DNA of 64,000 nucleotides from Rhabdophis nuchalis (lineage: Eukaryota; Chordata; Lepidosauria; Squamata; Natricidae), in the NCBI GenBank assembly GCA_039707465.1, contig CM077648.1, positions 21,018,119 to 21,082,118 of the forward strand, in the 5' to 3' direction. The notes below the pieces were generated by a model, which saw only the letters and a program-made list of their open reading frames with translations, had not been told where the DNA came from and ran no database searches. A program made the translations under genes and the position numbers. Positions 53,486 through 64,000 of this stretch are shown in pieces (position 1 is the first letter of the stretch; each line of letters starts with the position of its first letter).

Positions 53486-53845
53486 CCATGATGGCGAACC
53501 CACAGGTGGCACGCAGAATCATTTCTTAGGGCATGTGAGGTGTTGCCCTGTCATCTCCAGTGCGCTTGTGTGCGCTGGCCAACTGATTTAGGCCTTCTTT
53601 TGAAGCTGTTTATCACCCTCTGGAGGCTTCAGGGAAGCTCCTGAAGCCTCTGGAGGTGGGAGGGGGTAGGCTGTTTTCACCCTCCCCAGGTTCCTAGAAA
53701 GCCCCTGGAGCCTGGGGAGGGCGAAAAAAGCAAGCCAACGCAGGGGTTGCGCACATAGCATTCTGGGTAGTGGCACACCCACGTACGACCCCCCTGCGCT
53801 CCCCCTGCTTTTGGCATGCGAGCCAAAAAAGATTAGCCATCACTG
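53486..53845. mobile_element. hAT-type element, GATGGCGAACC family, perfect TSD
   Basis: TGATATGA on both sides (53478-53485 and 53846-53853). Ends CCATGATGGCGAACCC and GATTAGCCATCACTG. Interior blocks 'aggtggcacgcagaatc', 'cctccccaggttcctag', 'ctggagcctggggagggc' and 'ttggcatgcgagcc' match the copy at 10353. Confidence 0.9.
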
Positions 53846-53987
53846 TGATATGATATGCATTTTTATGGTGGAAGAGAGAAATGTCTTATGTGAATCTCTA
53901 TGTGTATCCATGTGTGCACATATATAAATACGGACATGCTCATATCTACATGTTTACATGTAGATATCTACATGCACATCTCATAAT

Positions 53988-54300
53988 ATGAATAGAATTG
54001 GAAGGAACCTTGGAGGTCTTCTAGTCCAACCCCCTGGTTAGGCAGGAAACTCTACACCATTTCAGACAAATGGCTATCCAACATCTTCTTAAAGACTTCC
54101 AGTGTTGGGACATTCACTGGAGGCAAGTTGTTCCACTGATTAATTGTTCTAACTGTCAGGAAATTTCTCCTTAGTTCTAAGTTGCTTCTCTCCTTGATTA
54201 GTTTCCACTCATTGCTTCTTATCCTGCCCTCAGGTGCTTTGGAGAATAGCTTCACTCCCTCTTCTTTGTGGCAGCCCTGAGATATTGGAACACTGTTATC
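53988..54300 (-). mobile_element. CR1 LINE 3' end (family B)
   Basis: 'aatagaattggaaggaaccttggagg' marks the 3' tail in minus sense; the frame 54052-54255 encodes [19 protein letters not shown] and FLTVRTINQWNNLPP. It is truncated at about 54300. Confidence 0.9.
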
Positions 54301-55263
54301 ATGAAAAATTGCTCACCTTGGTTAATGGAACTCACTGACAAAAAGGTTTGTTCATATTTTTGTGCTCATTCTCTTTGCTCCAATGTAATTACTTCCAAAT
54401 AAAAAAAGAGTAACAGATGACCTGTTATGAAGATATTGCCAAAAGATCTCTTACTTTTTGATTAAAGTTGCCTTTTAATTAACAGTATTTAATAAAGAAA
54501 AGTATTGTGGCACCCTTTTCAATAAAATATTTCTAGAACTGTTCAAATACACTTACAATAATGAAAAGAAGGGTGGGTTATAGCAAAAAAAAAAGAACCT
54601 AATGAAGTTGATTCAGTTCATTGTTTCTGCAAAGTTGAACATGAACATAACAATGACAATGAGAATTCTGACTGACTTGTGTGCCAGTGGTTAAATGTTC
54701 ACAATTAATCATGATTAATAAATAATTTAAAGTGATCAATCTTGCTTGACTATGTAGCTAAAGTCAGCCACTGTTACAAACCATAGAAGAGTAACAAACA
54801 GAGGTTCTTAATTTCCTATTCCAGGAAATTAATGTTTCACCACTGACACTTGTCAGAATTTGTTTAGACTTATGTTGTCATCATTAATTTTGACAACTGA
54901 AGGATGAGATTTAACTAAACTTCCAGGTTAATGCTGCTAAAATATGACCCCTAGTGATCATCCAGATTTTCGCAGCCAAGTTCTGACAGGTCCAATTTAA
55001 CGTACGTGTACAATTTGATTGAAGCTGTTCTTAGACATGTGTGATTTTGACATCATATTTCAAAGTTTCAGATATTAAACAATGTATATCTTTATCATGT
55101 CTTATATGCATTTTATGGCTCTCAATTACTTTAAGATAAACCATAAGACTTTATTGTTTGATGTATTTTTTTTTAAAAAGACTATCTTTCACCTGATTGA
55201 CATGGCAACTATAGGAAGAGTCCTGTTCAGAGATAGAATCCCAAAATAGAAAATACTAATTTA
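54301..55263. other. Unique tract, possible conserved element
   Basis: No repeat or gene recognised. From about 54700 to 55140 the sequence is complex, AT-rich and holds several homeobox-like TAAT motifs ('tgattaat', 'cattaattttgac', 'caattacttt'), compatible with a conserved non-coding element. Confidence 0.35.
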
Positions 55264-55662
55264 CTGTAATTTTTGGACTATAAGACGCACTGCAGTATAA
55301 GACGTGCCATGATTTTGAAGAGTTAAACTAAAAGAAAAAGGGTTTGCACTCAGCAGGCCTCTCAAAACGTCTGCATGCCTCATTTTTTGCAATAAAAGGG
55401 GGGCATGCAGAGGCTTGTAGGGTGCTCCTAGGGGCTGGGGGGGACAAAAACAAGCAAAAATGGTCTGTTTTTTTGCTCATTTTTGCCCTCCTGAGCCCCC
55501 AGGAGCACTTTGCAAGCCTCCCAAACCCTCTGCACATCCATTTTTGCAAAATGGGCGGGGTTTTGGTAGGCCAAAAATGCTGTATTCAGTGTATAAGATG
55601 CACCCAGATTTTCACCTTCTGTTTTGGGGGGGAAAAGGTGTCTTATACTCGGAAAAATACGG
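55264..55662. mobile_element. TA-flanked MITE, TATAAGACGCACC family
   Basis: Left end CTGTAATTTTTGGACTATAAG after TA (55262-55263) and right end 'ggtgtcttatactcggaaaaatacgg'. The right TA is mutated to GA. Subterminal 'agtataagacgtgccatgatttt' and 'gtataagatgcacccagattttc' are present. Confidence 0.7.
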
Positions 55663-55825
55663 GATGTAATATCCTCACATCAAAGATAACCCCACTGACT
55701 AATCCTTAGGCAGCATAAAGATGGCACCTTAACATCTTGCAATGGAAATTAAATAGAATTTGGAAAGGACAAGTGGGAATGCCACCAGGAGAACTAAAGA
55801 CACAGTATATATGTGTTCATGTAGC

Positions 55826-56464
55826 CCATATTGGACTATTGTAACTCTCTCTACATGGGGCTCCCCTTGAGGTGCACCCGGAGGCTTCAGTTGGTCCAGA
55901 ACGCAGCCGCGCGAGCAATAATGGGAACCCCTAGGTTTACCCACGTAACACCGCTCTTGCGCGAGCTGCACTGGCTACCTGTCGTCTTTCGGGTGCGCTT
56001 CAAGGTGTTAGTCATCATCTTCAAAGCGCTCCATGGCTCGGGACCTAGCTATCTGCGGGATCGGATCCTGCCCCATACATCCTCATGGCCGATTCGCTCC
56101 CACAGAGAGGGACTTCTCCGGGTGCCGTCCACTAGACTTTGTCAGCGGGCGACGCCCAGGGGAAGGGCCTTCTCTGTGGCGGGCCCAGCCCTCTGGAACG
56201 ACCTTCCCCCCGATATTAGGACAACTACGGACCTCCGTTCCTTCCGCTTAAAATTAAAGACACATCTTTTTCGCCTGGCCGGCCTTGGGTAGTCTCTTTT
56301 AAGGTTAGGGGTTTTAGGGGTAGTTTTAGTTATGGGTTTTTAGCGCAGGACTAATTTAATTCATTTTTAATTTTGTATTCTGTCTGTGGTTTTAACTGTA
56401 TTTTTAATTGCCTGTGCCCCGCCTCGAGTCCCTTTGGGGAGAGAGAGCGGGATATAAAATTAAA

Positions 56465-56518
<54 letters not shown>

Positions 56519-56519
56519 T
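55826..56519 (+). mobile_element. L2/CR1-group LINE 3' end (family A)
   Basis: The open frame 55831-56292 (about 153 codons) begins at the LDYCNSLYMGLP block and reaches the stop after LFRLAGLG, with VRFKVLVIIFKALHG, ATPRGRAFSV and LWNDLPPDIRT between. The 3' UTR 'tagcgcaggactaat', 'cctcgagtccctttggggag' ends in (ATT)n at 56464-56519. There are no stops in this short frame, so the copy is fairly young. It is 5'-truncated. Confidence 0.9.
56464..56519. repeat. (ATT)n microsatellite at LINE tail
   Basis: About 18 ATT units at the 3' tail of the adjacent plus-strand LINE. Confidence 0.95.
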
Positions 56520-56859
56520 ATGTAGACATGCAATGTCCAAATTATAAATGCTCTGCAGCATTTATAGTGAATAGCAGCAGATGGGGACCAAATGTATAGG
56601 CTGCAGAATTATGAACAATCCTAGAGTCCAGTTACCATGCAAACATTTTCTTTGTTTTGATGTCTGCCCTTGGTTGCCATTCTACAAAAAATATCTGAAA
56701 TAAATTCAGACCCTAGAAAACAAATACAGTTCATTGAAAGGGCAAGCAATGCCTTGAGCTTCCTTGTTTTTTAACCTTGTTTTCATTTTCACTCAGAAAA
56801 ACAAGGAAATATATCAGACTATGTTAGTAGAATAATTCAGATAGCGAGGTCTTCACTTT
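56520..56859. other. Unique sequence
   Basis: No feature recognised. Confidence 0.4.
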
Positions 56860-57045
56860 TGGTGACTGCCTAGACAAGTCCCTGCAGGGTTTTGGCAATG
56901 TTTTTTGGAAGTGGTTCACCATTGCCTTGTTCCTAGGGCTGAGATGGAATGATTGGCCCAAGGTCACTCGGTTGGCTTGATGCATAAGTTGGGAGTAGAA
57001 CTTATGATCTTCCAGATCATATTATGCCTATACCAAGTGGGTTCT
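56860..57045 (-). mobile_element. tRNA-derived SINE (GGCCCAAGGTCAC family)
   Basis: In the plus sense 'ttggcaatgttttttggaagtgg', 'ccattgccttgttcctagggctgagat', 'ttggcccaaggtcactcgg' and 'ggagtagaacttatgatcttcc' are the reverse of a tRNA-headed SINE. A piece in the other orientation is at 60450. The shared 'cccaaggtcac' core resembles CORE-SINE/MIR-type sequence, which I infer rather than show. Confidence 0.6.
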
Positions 57046-57114
57046 CATGCAGCTATATAATATTTATAAACAAACAAACCTACTTGGCAAAGAAAAAGAA
57101 CATTTAGTTTGATT

Positions 57115-57362
57115 AGAGCCATGGTGGTGCAGTGGTTAGGCTGCAGCTAATTCTTGCAGGCTAATTCTGCCGACTGCCGACTGCCAGCAGTTCGACAGAC
57201 CGAATGTCACTGGCTCAAGGTTGACTCAACTTTCCATCTTTCCAAGGTTGGTAAAATGAGGACCCAGATTATTGGGGGCAATATTCTGACTCTGTAACTG
57301 CTTAGAGAATGCTGTAAAAGCACTGTGAAGGGGTATATAAGTCTAAGTGCTATTGCTACTCG
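57115..57362 (+). mobile_element. Squamate tRNA-derived SINE
   Basis: Full copy: 'agagccatggtggtgcagtggttagg' (A box), 'ctgccagcagttcgacag' (B-box region), 'ggctcaaggttgactcaac', 'aaaatgaggacccagattattgggggc', 'tatataagtctaagtgctattgctac'. A small internal duplication 'gccgactgccgactgcc' lies at about 57168-57184. Confidence 0.85.
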
Positions 57363-58401
57363 TATATGCAACGGAGAGAGTTTTCTTCAATCAAAAGTAC
57401 TCAATTTTGAGTGAGTGAAAAGTGGTAAGTTGGCTTCTCAGAGAGATGCTGGGAGTCAGAATCTAAATTTCACTCTCACATACGTTTAAATAAAATTGCT
57501 CTCTGGTTTCCCCTTTAATTCACACTAAAAGTAAAATTGGAAGAAACTTTTGAAAACCTTTGCAGATTACACTGCAAAACCTCATGACCTCATTGTTCTG
57601 CATTTCTGCAGATCAGAGAGGAGGACCTCGGGGGAGGAGGAAGGGAGTGTCCAAGGTACGAGTGGAAAAAGGAGACAAGTTTGGAAAAGGATATTGTAAA
57701 GCTTAGAGTCAGAAATTGTTAAGAGAGACACGAGCAAGTGAAGAAAAAGTAAAGCACAGCAGGCAAAAAGCTGCAGCTCACGTCACTCAAGCTGACAGCA
57801 ACAACAACAAAAAGCTCATGGAAATCATATCATGTTGGAGGAGTGAGGGATGGCAGATGTCAGCTCTTTAAGAAAGGCAAGGTCAAGAAATGAACGCTGA
57901 AGGGATTCTAGAAATGCTACTTTATTGTTGTGGGGTAAATTAACAGAATGTTGAAGGCCTGTCCAAAACCTTCTTTGCCTCCTTTTTAACCTTCACTGCC
58001 CCCTCTAAAAGAGGTCAAGGAGGGCCTGCTCTGAGCCTCTTTCTCATGTTTCTAGTTTGCAAGGTCTGAGCAACTGGTCTGCTTCTCCCACTTTCTTCTC
58101 AAGGCTTGAACAATATTGCTGTACAACAGCATGTACAAGACTCTGTGGGAGAGTGAGCTGCCATGCCACAAAACACTGGTCTTTTCAGTAGTGTAATGTC
58201 GAAGGTAAAAGGGGGAAGTAAGAAAGTTTAAGCTAGGTACTTGAAGCTGTGATGACCCGGGGCATGGCATAAAGGCCACACAGCCAGAGAACCGGTATGA
58301 GTCCCTTTATTAACACCAACTATGTCCACAACGTCCCTTTCACTCTCCTGCAAATACTCCAGCAGGGCAAGATAAGCAAGGAGCAGAGGATAATTCCAGC
58401 C
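57363..58401. other. Unique sequence
   Basis: No gene or family recognised in about 1 kb. A purine-rich part is at 57605-57660. Confidence 0.4.
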
Positions 58402-58409
58402 AGTCCTTG

Positions 58410-58490
58410 CAACCACCGGTTCGGTGAACCAGATGCAAATTAGCATCCAGGTCACACAAACCAGTGCAAACCGGCTGAATCCCACCCGTG
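58410..58490. mobile_element. 81-bp hAT-type remnant
   Basis: Flanks AGTCCTTG (58402-58409) and AGTCCAAG (58491-58498) agree at 6 of 8. The left 'caaccaccggttcggtgaacc' and right 'aaaccggctgaatcccacccgtg' resemble the subterminal 'accggtt' and terminal parts of the copies at 34367 and 41856. It would be one of the smallest members. Confidence 0.5.
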
Positions 58491-58498
58491 AGTCCAAG

Positions 58499-59573
58499 CC
58501 TCTTTACCCCCGCCCTCTGAGCTATGTGGCAACTTCGGAAATGGAAAGATGGCTGCAACAGGCCATTTCAGAGTTGACGGCTGGGAGAAGAATCTGTCCA
58601 AAAAGCAACCAAATCAGCACTGAAAAGGAAACTCACAGGGCAATTGTGGTCTGGGTACAGCTGGAGATCAAGACTAAAATGATTCATGTGGTGCCAAACT
58701 TCACAGAGGTTTAAGTTAGAGGAGAAAAATAAACCTATTTCCCATTTTTTGGAGAGTGCAAGTCTTTTCTCCCACGGAAGCAAAAGCAAAGCTAGCTAAG
58801 GGTTGAACCGGCATTCCAAAGCAAGCAATTAAGATTAACAGCTGTGGAATAAGGGAGGAGGTGAAGGCAATGTACATTTAAAACATTAAGGAACTCTTTG
58901 ACAGGAACTTGATATAGAACATTCTTGATGGGTTAAGTTGGTCTCTGGATCTTTATTTTTGCACTCCCGTACACACACATTGCTCCAATTCTTTACTGTA
59001 ATCCTTTGTAAATAGTAATAAGTGTCACAGAGATTAACTACTCAGCTCTGCATGTGGTTGGTTTGTTTTTATAAATGTAAAGATGACTAGATAAAGGTAT
59101 GAGCTCAGATCATCACAGCCTACGTTGTGGCAGTAAAAATGGCAAAACAAAATTAATTCTCTGCCCTTATTGTGTCTGCAGAATGTCAGCCAGCAACACT
59201 CTTTCCAATTACTTGAACATTGTTAAAGAAGAATGGGTCTAAAGATCCAATTGTTGGTTGTGATTATGGCTAAAACGGCTCATTCTTACTCCAAGCAAGA
59301 AGCTAGTTTATTAGAGTCCAATATGTCGTTGTTAGCCCTTCAAAATTCTCTACCATGCCTGCTGCATTATAATCAGAGAAACAGGGCCTGCAAAGTTTCT
59401 CTTTATCTCATCTCACACTAAACCAAAATCAAGGGAGTGTTATTTGGCATTTCATATAGTTCTAAGCTTCATAATCTCCAGGTCCCTCTTTAATGGAGCT
59501 TTCATCCTTTCCCCAAGATTAACAGTCCTTTACACTTGAAGCATCATATGTTATTCTTTGGAAGGTTTTATAG
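58499..59573. other. Unique sequence
   Basis: No gene recognised. The part 59100-59230 is non-repetitive and could be conserved; unsupported. Confidence 0.4.
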
Positions 59574-59831
59574 CAATGGGATGCACTGCAATGGGGCCGG
59601 GCGTCCACCACATGCACGCAGCAGCACACACAGAATGTGCACAATGCACACATGCCTACTTACCGCCCATGATGCTCCAGCTGCTCAGCGGAGCATCATG
59701 CAGGCGCAGTACACTCCGTGCACATGCACGAAAGCCCCAATTGGCTCAAATACAGGTAAGGAGGGCAGGTGGGCCCTCCAGAGCACCATACCGGAACAGT
59801 ACCTCTGGAAGGTAAGTAAATTCCACCTCTG
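59574..59831. mobile_element. hAT-type MITE
   Basis: Ends CAATGGGATGCACTGCAAT and GTAAATTCCACCTCTG, interior 'gcatgcacg'/'gtgcacatgcacg' and 'ccaattggctcaaatacaggtaaggaggg' shared with 9795. The flanks do not match, so the target duplication has decayed. An internal inverted pair 'catgatgctccagctgctc' / 'gagcatcatg' lies at 59669-59701. Confidence 0.65.
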
Positions 59832-60073
59832 TTGAAACCCCTTATTTATTGCAATCATTGGAAAGGGAAGCAACCGTTTTCTGTAGGAGCTTCCTTCCTA
59901 CGATAGCAGCTTGTTCCTGGAGGATTTTAAAATCTGAAGATCAGTAAATAACTCACCCACCTGCTGCTTTTAACAGTTATTCTTGCCTCCCACATTGTTC
60001 AGACCTCCAGTCTTCTTTCATCTCCTGCAGTTTTGGAAACAGAAAAATAAATGTCAAAGTAGCAATCAAAGGT
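59832..60073. other. Unique sequence
   Basis: No feature recognised. Confidence 0.4.
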
Positions 60074-60074
60074 C

Positions 60075-60328
60075 CCATGTTTCCCTGAAAACAAGACAGG
60101 GTCTTATTTCCTTTTGACCCCCAAAATAAGCACTTGGACTTATTTTCGGGGAGGCCTTATTATTTCTGAGGTATAGGAGGAGGCAAGCACGGTCACCTCA
60201 TGGCTGCTTCTGTGTTGCAATATTTTTGGGGAGGGCTTATTTTCAGGAGAGGACTTATTTTAGCATATGTGCTCAAAAGCCTAATTGGGTTTATTATCCG
60301 GGGAGGCCTTATTTTCAGGGAAACAGGG
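60075..60328. mobile_element. TA-flanked MITE, CCATGTTTCC family
   Basis: Left end CCATGTTTCCCTGAAAACAAG (the left TA is mutated to TC) and right end 'cttattttcagggaaacaggg' followed by TA (60329-60330). Motifs match 1433-1689 along the whole length. Confidence 0.75.
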
Positions 60329-60449
60329 TAGAAGGATCCTAATGGCTACTGTTTCAGGAAAAATAGTTACAGTATGTATGATATCCTGTCTTGCGATTTC
60401 TTCATTCACCGTTCCTTCCTTCCATCCATCTATTCATCGAAAAACAGCC

Positions 60450-60552
60450 AGTGAATGCAATGTAATGATTAAGGTGCTGGATTAGAAGCCTGGAGACCCA
60501 GTATTCAGGTTCTATTCCTTCCTTAGGCATGGAAGATGACTAGGTGACTTTA
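60450..60552 (+). mobile_element. tRNA-derived SINE fragment
   Basis: 'aatgattaaggtgctggattagaagcctgg' (A-box region), 'tattcaggttctattccttcc' (B box) and 'ggcatggaagatgactaggtgac' are the head and core of the family seen in reverse at 56860. Confidence 0.6.
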
Positions 60553-60689
60553 TGTCTGTTAGTTATTTCCTGTGTATGCTGGGAAACTGAATAATGTCTA
60601 CTGACCAACATGATATATTGTGGTCCAGAACTTTCAATGGATAAGTTCTCATCATTGAGTAGATTGATTCCGGCTGATGTTTGTCTAAC

Positions 60690-60741
60690 ATCCATCCATC
60701 CATCCATCCATCCATCCATCCATCCATCCATCCATCCATCC
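60690..60741. repeat. (CATC)n microsatellite
   Basis: About 13 CATC units, ending 'cctcctc'. Confidence 0.95.
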
Positions 60742-61667
60742 CTCCTCTATGCCAATTTTCCTTGATGTAACAAGTTATTAGTAATCCAAATCATATTTCA
60801 CTGAATGGTGAGAATACAAAGTCTGCTCACAATCATAGGAGAGCATTGACAATTCTTTCTATAATTTGTGAATGCCAAGACATATGGCAATAGCTATATA
60901 GCTTCCGTTTGTGAGGAATCCACCAGATCCATAACAAAATGTACACATGTATTTCGTTCCTCTTCCTCTCCTTTTAAATCCATAAATTTTGATGGTCTTT
61001 TGATACTTTGTTTAAGGAGAGCATCATCTTGTAGGAAATATCCTTCTTGGGTATAAGATGTGAAAACAAAGATTAGGTTCAGACAACATTCTAAGATAAA
61101 ATTAAAGTTCTGGTTTGTTTCAAGCTATCACAAAAACAATGCATGGGTTAGCATGGTCAGTGAACTGTGTCAATTGCTCTCTCCTATACTGTCTGATATT
61201 TGTGTCGCTAAATGCTACACGAATGGCTAAAATGCATTCATAACGATAGTCTCTCATTGCACCTTGTGGTATTGAATTCCTTTCACTTAGTCAAACTTGA
61301 TCAAGCTTTTACCTACTTGCTACTCATCTATATCATCAATTCCCTTTGAATTTCACTTCAAAGGAGGGGTGTTGGAGAGGTCAACAACTAGGTTATCCAA
61401 GCCTTTTAAAAATCTTTCTTAACGGTGTTACATGCATCACATTTCATCAAAAGAGGTGGGACTCTGATCACACAGTTGAGTGTGCCATTTGGAAACATCC
61501 ATGCAGATGCCCTTGCTTCAAGGTACAGACATGAAGAGACAACCAAGTTTTAGATTTTGGGCCAAGTATGGCTGTAGCTTCTCTTTTTATTTTTTGTAGC
61601 AAAAATTATTTGTGACATCACAACAACATAGAAGTTACAGCAGTAGAAGTTACTGCTTTCAGATCTT
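60742..61667. other. Unique sequence
   Basis: No gene or repeat family recognised. Confidence 0.45.
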
Positions 61668-61812
61668 TCAGATTAACAGAGTTGGAAGGGACCTTGCAGA
61701 TCATCTAGTCTAACCCCCTGCCCAAGCAGGAGACCCTACATCTGCCTCTATCTAGAATTGAACTCACAACCTCCTGATTGGGAGGTGAGAGCTCCACCGC
61801 TAGGCCACAAGC
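61668..61812 (-). mobile_element. tRNA-headed SINE with CR1-like tail
   Basis: In the minus sense it starts GTGGCCTAGCGGTGGAGC (A box TGGCCTAGCGG), goes on to GAGGTTGTGAGTTCAATTC (B box) and then passes into 'gggggttagactagatgatc' and 'aaggtcccttccaactctg', which is the 3' end of the CR1 family B. The join gives a classic SINE that borrows the tail of its LINE partner. It is the only copy in the window. Confidence 0.75.
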
Positions 61813-62103
61813 AGCAGATAGCTGATGTTCAATATTTGCATTTATGTTCAAGGAGATGACCGCTACACAATCATTCCAGAAAGTGACACAAAAGTGAAGC
61901 ATCCTCTGAGGATAGCCTTGTACTGCTCTACCTGCAAAGGATATTATTTTCCCCATGAAAATAAAAACCAGAATGTCAATTTATACAGTTTACAAAGAGA
62001 GTTTCCCTACTCTTTTCCATTCTGGTAGGTCACATACAATTTAGACTGCAATATTCCTAATACTATTCATCCCAATATGGATCTTCAGTAAGTGATGCTC
62101 TTT
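61813..62103. other. Unique sequence
   Basis: No feature recognised. Confidence 0.4.
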
Positions 62104-62111
62104 ATATATTT

Positions 62112-62499
62112 CAGTGTTGGTGAACCTTTTCGGCACAGAGTGCCAAAATGAGAGCATGTGCGCATGTGCACATGCCGGAAATTGGAACAGCCGCTCGGTA
62201 CCCATGTTGATCTTCTGGTCTCCAGCACATGCATGCATGCCAGCAGACTGGTCTTCATGCGTGCATGCATGCTATAACCCAGAACACCAGCTGGCCAATG
62301 CACATGCATGTACCAGAAATCGGAAGATTATCTTCCCAGCACGTGCATGCCCACTGGGCAGCTGCTCTTCTTATTCCTGGCACTCTCATGCATGTGAAGA
62401 CCATCTGGCCAGTGTTCCAGAACCCGGAAGAGCAATGGGCGACGGCTCACATGCCCGGAGAGATGGCTCTGCATGTGACTTCCAGGTTCACCATGATGG
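62112..62499. mobile_element. hAT-type MITE, GATGGCGAACC family
   Basis: Flanks ATATATTT (62104-62111) and TTATATTT (62500-62507) agree at 7 of 8. Ends CAGTGTTGGTGAACCTTTTC and AGGTTCACCATGATGG. The interior is a series of about 55-70-base units each with 'gcatgcatgc' or 'cacatgcatg' and 'gaagatnatcttc'-like parts, so it may contain internal tandem repeats. Confidence 0.8.
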
Positions 62500-62546
62500 T
62501 TATATTTCCTGCAAACTCTGTGTCTGGAAATGTTTACATCCCTACT

Positions 62547-63252
62547 CAGAGGCGTAGCGTGGGGGGTGCAGGGGGGGCCGGCCGCACCGGGCGCAACATC
62601 TGGGGGGGGCGCTCGCACCGCGCACCCCGCCTGCCTCAGGCCGGCCTCCCGCCGCCGCCCCTCCCGCCGCCGCCGCCGCCGCCCCGACAAAGTTTTGACA
62701 CTCGCGGGAAGGGAGGCGGAGGCGCCACGGAGCTTCCCCTCCTGCAGCGTCGAGGGAGCACGGAGAGGCGGGAAAAGGCCAGGCGGCGCCGAACGGGGAA
62801 GCCTGGGCGGAGGCGGCGGAGAGAGCCCGGGTGGAAGTCGCTAGCTCCGGCGGCCGGAGGGGTCCCCTGCTCAGCCCACCCGGGAGGGTCGAGAATGCGA
62901 GCGAGGGGCCGGGAAGGAGGAGGAGGCGGAGGAGGAGCTCCCGCTGCAAATTGACACCCCGGCCGAGCAGGAGGAGGGGGGAGGAGGAACGCCCCCCCCC
63001 GCCAGACACCCCCTTCCGCTCCTCATCCCCCTCCACCCCCACCCTTTTCCCCCAGGACCCCCCAGCGCTGCGCCCCCTCCCCACGCAGGGTGTCCCCTCC
63101 CGCTCCCCCCCCACCCCCGATGCGCGCACTTTTCCGTCTCTTCCCACTTTTATTGTGGTTTGAAAGCGGAGCGAGGGACTATCTGGGGGAGGGTTAGGGG
63201 GCGCAAATTACTTGCCTTGCCCCGGGTGCTGACAACCCACGCTACGCCACTG
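62547..63252. mobile_element. GC-rich hAT-type element, 706 bp, perfect TSD
   Basis: TCCCTACT occurs on both sides (62539-62546 and 63253-63260). Ends CAGAGGCGTAGCGTGGGG and CCACGCTACGCCACTG are inverted repeats. The inside is extremely GC- and CpG-rich with (CCG)n at about 62665-62685 and long purine/pyrimidine-skewed parts. It looks like a CpG island but is fully bounded by transposon ends. Open frames up to 241 codons are low-complexity. Confidence 0.9.
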
Positions 63253-64000
63253 TCCCTACTTCCAAAACAATTTCAATGGTTGTGTATGGTGTGTGGTGTG
63301 TGGTGTGGCTGCATGAATGTGAGACCGCTTGTCTTCCTGGCCCCACTTAAATGACTCTGCCAACATGAAGAATAAAATTTGGTGCAATCTACCAGCCAAG
63401 CCACCGATTCCTATGTTCTCCTACTGCACCAGAAGTATTTATGGTACATGTTGCCGCTGATAATTTAATATGTCTTTAAGCTTATCATTGAAACAGCAAA
63501 GCTTGATTTAAGGAGGAGACAAGGTAACACCTTTTGCAGAGATTTGTATCCTATACATGTAAACCAGTTATATAGTTGAACTCTCACCTATTTGTCATTT
63601 TGAAAGGAACAGAAATGGCCCTGCCATACGATAGAGAACATATACAGGAGCACATAACACACAGTCCCCGTTGCATTTTGAAAAGTGATCTATTTTGGCA
63701 TCTAATATTTATGTCCATTTCAACTTGTGGACTCATTTTTCATCTGCAGTGCCCTTGGTGATGATGGAAATTAGTTTTATTATAGCTTTCCCTTAAAGGA
63801 CAGCCAGGCTTACAGAGAAATGGGGAGAGGAGGTGTTAAAAAGCATCCAGAGGCATTTGCTCCAAATTGATATGTCAGGAAAGTGCATCAATGAATTTCC
63901 TGTGGAAGCACAATGATCTATAATGGTCCCTTGTATTATGCACTTATAAATTACCTTCCTTTGGTGACGTGGCATTTAAATATAAAGCCCTTGCAACAAA
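63253..64000. other. Unique sequence
   Basis: After the target duplication there is a short GTGTGGT-rich run (63286-63306), then non-repetitive AT-rich sequence. No gene recognised. Confidence 0.45.

Noticed and set aside
61740..61812. tRNA gene on the minus strand
   Set aside because: The tRNA-like part joins directly to a CR1-like tail, so it is a SINE head.
62229..63163. Overlapping open frames of 110-241 codons
   Set aside because: They run through transposon borders and GC-rich low-complexity sequence; no domain or splice pattern is seen.
62547..63252. CpG island or gene promoter
   Set aside because: It is exactly bounded by inverted ends and an 8-bp duplication, so a mobile element explains it.

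Overview
This window looks like a gene-poor stretch, intergenic or deep-intronic, of a squamate reptile genome, most likely a snake. Full Sauria-type SINEs (tRNA head, A-rich tail reading ACCTTT on one strand), a second squamate tRNA-derived SINE, many 5'-truncated CR1 and L2-like LINEs ending in AT-rich microsatellites, an (ATAG)n array and many hAT-type miniature elements support this. No complete host gene is visible, and no bacterial-style operons, rRNA, CRISPR or functional tRNA. The longest open frames are LINE remnants or low-complexity sequence inside transposons.

Layout. 1-5.8 kb: SINE, TA-flanked MITE, two minus-strand L2-like LINE 3' ends and three hAT MITEs. 5.8-13 kb: mostly unique sequence broken by an LTR, hAT elements, a LINE 3' end and (ATAG)n; a possible exon lies at 12525-12818. 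13-22 kb: LINE fossils of four kinds, SINEs and hAT MITEs, one of which interrupts an old LINE ORF. 22-36 kb: a large LTR-like repeat occurs twice; the second copy carries an L1 insertion that holds only ORF1 sequence. 36-45 kb: a candidate signal-peptide exon on the minus strand (36510-36567), two solo LTRs of one family each inside the same DNA-repeat family, SINEs and MITEs. 45-52 kb: the longest LINE reading frame (47766-48554) and a nested MITE-LINE-MITE cluster. 52-64 kb: a 1 kb palindromic hAT element, further LINE/SINE/MITE copies and a very GC-rich hAT element that mimics a CpG island.

The elements form donor-parasite and host-guest relations: SINE with a CR1-like tail, MITEs without transposase, LTRs and LINEs nested in older repeats. 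Target-site duplications (8 bp for hAT, TA for the KpTA-type MITEs, 5 bp for LTRs, 14-16 bp for SINE and L1) could be read directly for many copies and fix their boundaries. Family names are by resemblance only; no database search was possible.
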